From Thermohalobaculum sp039030715 (lineage in GTDB: Bacteria > Pseudomonadota > Alphaproteobacteria > Rhodobacterales > Rhodobacteraceae), in the NCBI GenBank assembly GCA_039030715.1, contig JBCCDU010000002.1, forward strand, positions 1 through 64,000: a stretch of DNA of 64,000 bases, in the 5' to 3' direction. Position 1 is the stretch's first letter; each line of letters begins with the position of its first letter. Under the pieces are notes generated by a model, which saw only the letters and a list, made by a program, of their open reading frames with translations, was not told the DNA's origin and did no database searches. Position numbers and translations under genes: made by a program. Below are positions 63,237-64,000 of the stretch, piece by piece.

Positions 63237-64000
63237 ATGTTCGATTTCTGCGCCGATCCGTCCGCGCTGGAAGGCTTCGACTGGTTTGCCTGCTACCTCA
63301 CCACTGCCAAGCATTTCTCGTTCTATCTCAGCTTTCTGACAGTTATCGGGCTGATCCTGATGGCGGTGCCGCTGATCATGCTGTTCGGCTTTGGCGGAGC
63401 TTTCGCCAAGCGTTCGGCGTTTCTGCCGCTGCGATGGGTCGGACAGGTCTATACCGCCATGGTGCGCGGGATCCCGGATATCGTCTTCTTCCTTTTCGTA
63501 CCCATCGCGATGGATCAGGCACTGGAATGGGTGCGCCATAAGACACTGTGCAGCCACGTGACCGAGCCGATCCGGCAAGGCAACGATTTCGTGGTCTGCG
63601 ACACAGCGAAGCTGCCGCTCTCGGCCGCCGATCAATGGGTGCATGATGTCTATGGCTTCATTCTGGCGCTCTTGGCCTATGCCATCGTGTTCGGGGCGTT
63701 CGCGGCAAACGTGCTGGACGGCGCGCTGCGCGCCGTGCCCAAGGGTCAGTTGGAGGCGGGCCAGGCCGTGGGCATGTCGCGCGGTCAGATCCTTTGGCGC
63801 GTCCACCTGCCGCAGATGTGGATCTATGCGCTGCCCGGCCTCTCGAACCTGTGGATGATCCTGATCAAGGCAACACCGCTCCTGTTCCTGCTCGGGGTCG
63901 AGGACATCGTCTATTGGGCGCGCGAATTGGGCGGGCTCAAGACCGGAGCGTTCGCATATCCCCATCCCGATTGGCGGATCTGGTATTTCGGCGCGCTCCT
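63237..64000 (+). CDS. Amino-acid ABC transporter permease (partial, runs off the window)
   Basis: At least 254 residues; the frame is open at the window edge. Helices are visible at about 28-55, 72-95, 140-165 and 195-225. The permease EAA-type loop GQLEAGQAVGMSRGQIL (about 173-189) and a HisQ/HisM-like layout fit the polar amino-acid family. A periplasmic segment of about 45 residues (HKTLCSHVTEPIRQG) between helices is longer than in many HisQ proteins. The ATG follows GGGAGGGGG. A second permease gene is expected beyond 64000. Confidence 0.88.
   Translation, partial: MFDFCADPSALEGFDWFACYLTTAKHFSFYLSFLTVIGLILMAVPLIMLFGFGGAFAKRSAFLPLRWVGQVYTAMVRGIPDIVFFLFVPIAMDQALEWVRHKTLCSHVTEPIRQGNDFVVCDTAKLPLSAADQWVHDVYGFILALLAYAIVFGAFAANVLDGALRAVPKGQLEAGQAVGMSRGQILWRVHLPQMWIYALPGLSNLWMILIKATPLLFLLGVEDIVYWARELGGLKTGAFAYPHPDWRIWYFGAL

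Overview
The window is GC-rich, gene-dense chromosomal DNA that reads as a marine-type Rhodobacteraceae (Roseobacter-group alphaproteobacterium). This rests on the split F0 operon (atpI-atpB-atpE-atpF'-atpF, with a separate b' subunit), a type II lumazine synthase (RibH2 type) behind an FMN riboswitch, a TRAP transporter, a dimethylglycine-dehydrogenase-like GcvT fusion, RTX proteins of the type I secretion kind, and the general look of the proteins. No rRNA, tRNA, insertion sequence, prophage or CRISPR array was seen. Species cannot be named from the sequence alone.

Layout. 0.4-8.8 kb: cold-shock protein, two divergent SDR genes, a MOSC protein, a MscS-like channel with a small membrane partner, acetyltransferase, TerB/J-domain protein, flavin reductase, NudC, DUF937 protein and a small lipoprotein. 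8.8-20.5 kb: YbaY/META protein coupled to a dimethylglycine dehydrogenase-like enzyme, a membrane-anchored C13 (legumain-like) peptidase, MltB-type transglycosylase, NlpC/P60 hydrolase with leucyl aminopeptidase, Hpt protein, MoaB, family-4 uracil-DNA glycosylase and an amidase. 20.9-32.8 kb: EF-hand protein and three predicted secreted calcium-binding RTX proteins (1536-residue Ig/RTX protein, CAP-domain RTX, M10 metalloprotease RTX), interrupted by ubiG, prolyl aminopeptidase and an altronate dehydratase-type enzyme. 33.1-35.7 kb: F0 operon closed by a strong bidirectional terminator. 35.7-41.1 kb: four-gene minus-strand cluster (GNAT, CMD/AhpD-like, OmpA-like, DUF599), riboswitch-ribH, smpB, dapA. 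41.3-47.2 kb: soluble lytic transglycosylase, pobA and a dctPQM TRAP system. 47.3-49.5 kb: threonine degradation (tdh, kbl). 49.7-56.7 kb: a frameshifted Imm11-like gene, a beta-oxidation pair (SDR plus thiolase), a gene broken by two amber codons, Asp/Glu-racemase-like protein, MBL hydrolase, EamA transporter. 56.7-64 kb: arginine/ornithine module (Lrp-type regulator, arginase, ornithine aminotransferase, M20 peptidase) followed by a polar amino-acid ABC transporter that runs off the end.

How the genes fit together. The last 7 kb look like uptake of a basic amino acid or peptide followed by arginase and ornithine aminotransferase catabolism under a divergent Lrp-type regulator. tdh and kbl convert threonine to glycine and acetyl-CoA. 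pobA beside TRAP genes suggests import and ring hydroxylation of an aromatic acid.

Most interesting signals. (1) Two copies (40099-40204 and 54882-54973) of an intergenic element that folds into a perfectly packed four-way junction: an outer stem plus three contiguous hairpins with no unpaired junction bases, and covarying pairs between the copies. I do not recognise this family. (2) A possible pseudoknot leader in front of the C13 peptidase. (3) pobA has no canonical start codon and appears to begin at ATA. (4) Two reading-frame lesions: an A7-run frameshift in an Imm11-like gene and two in-frame UAG codons in a secreted-protein gene.
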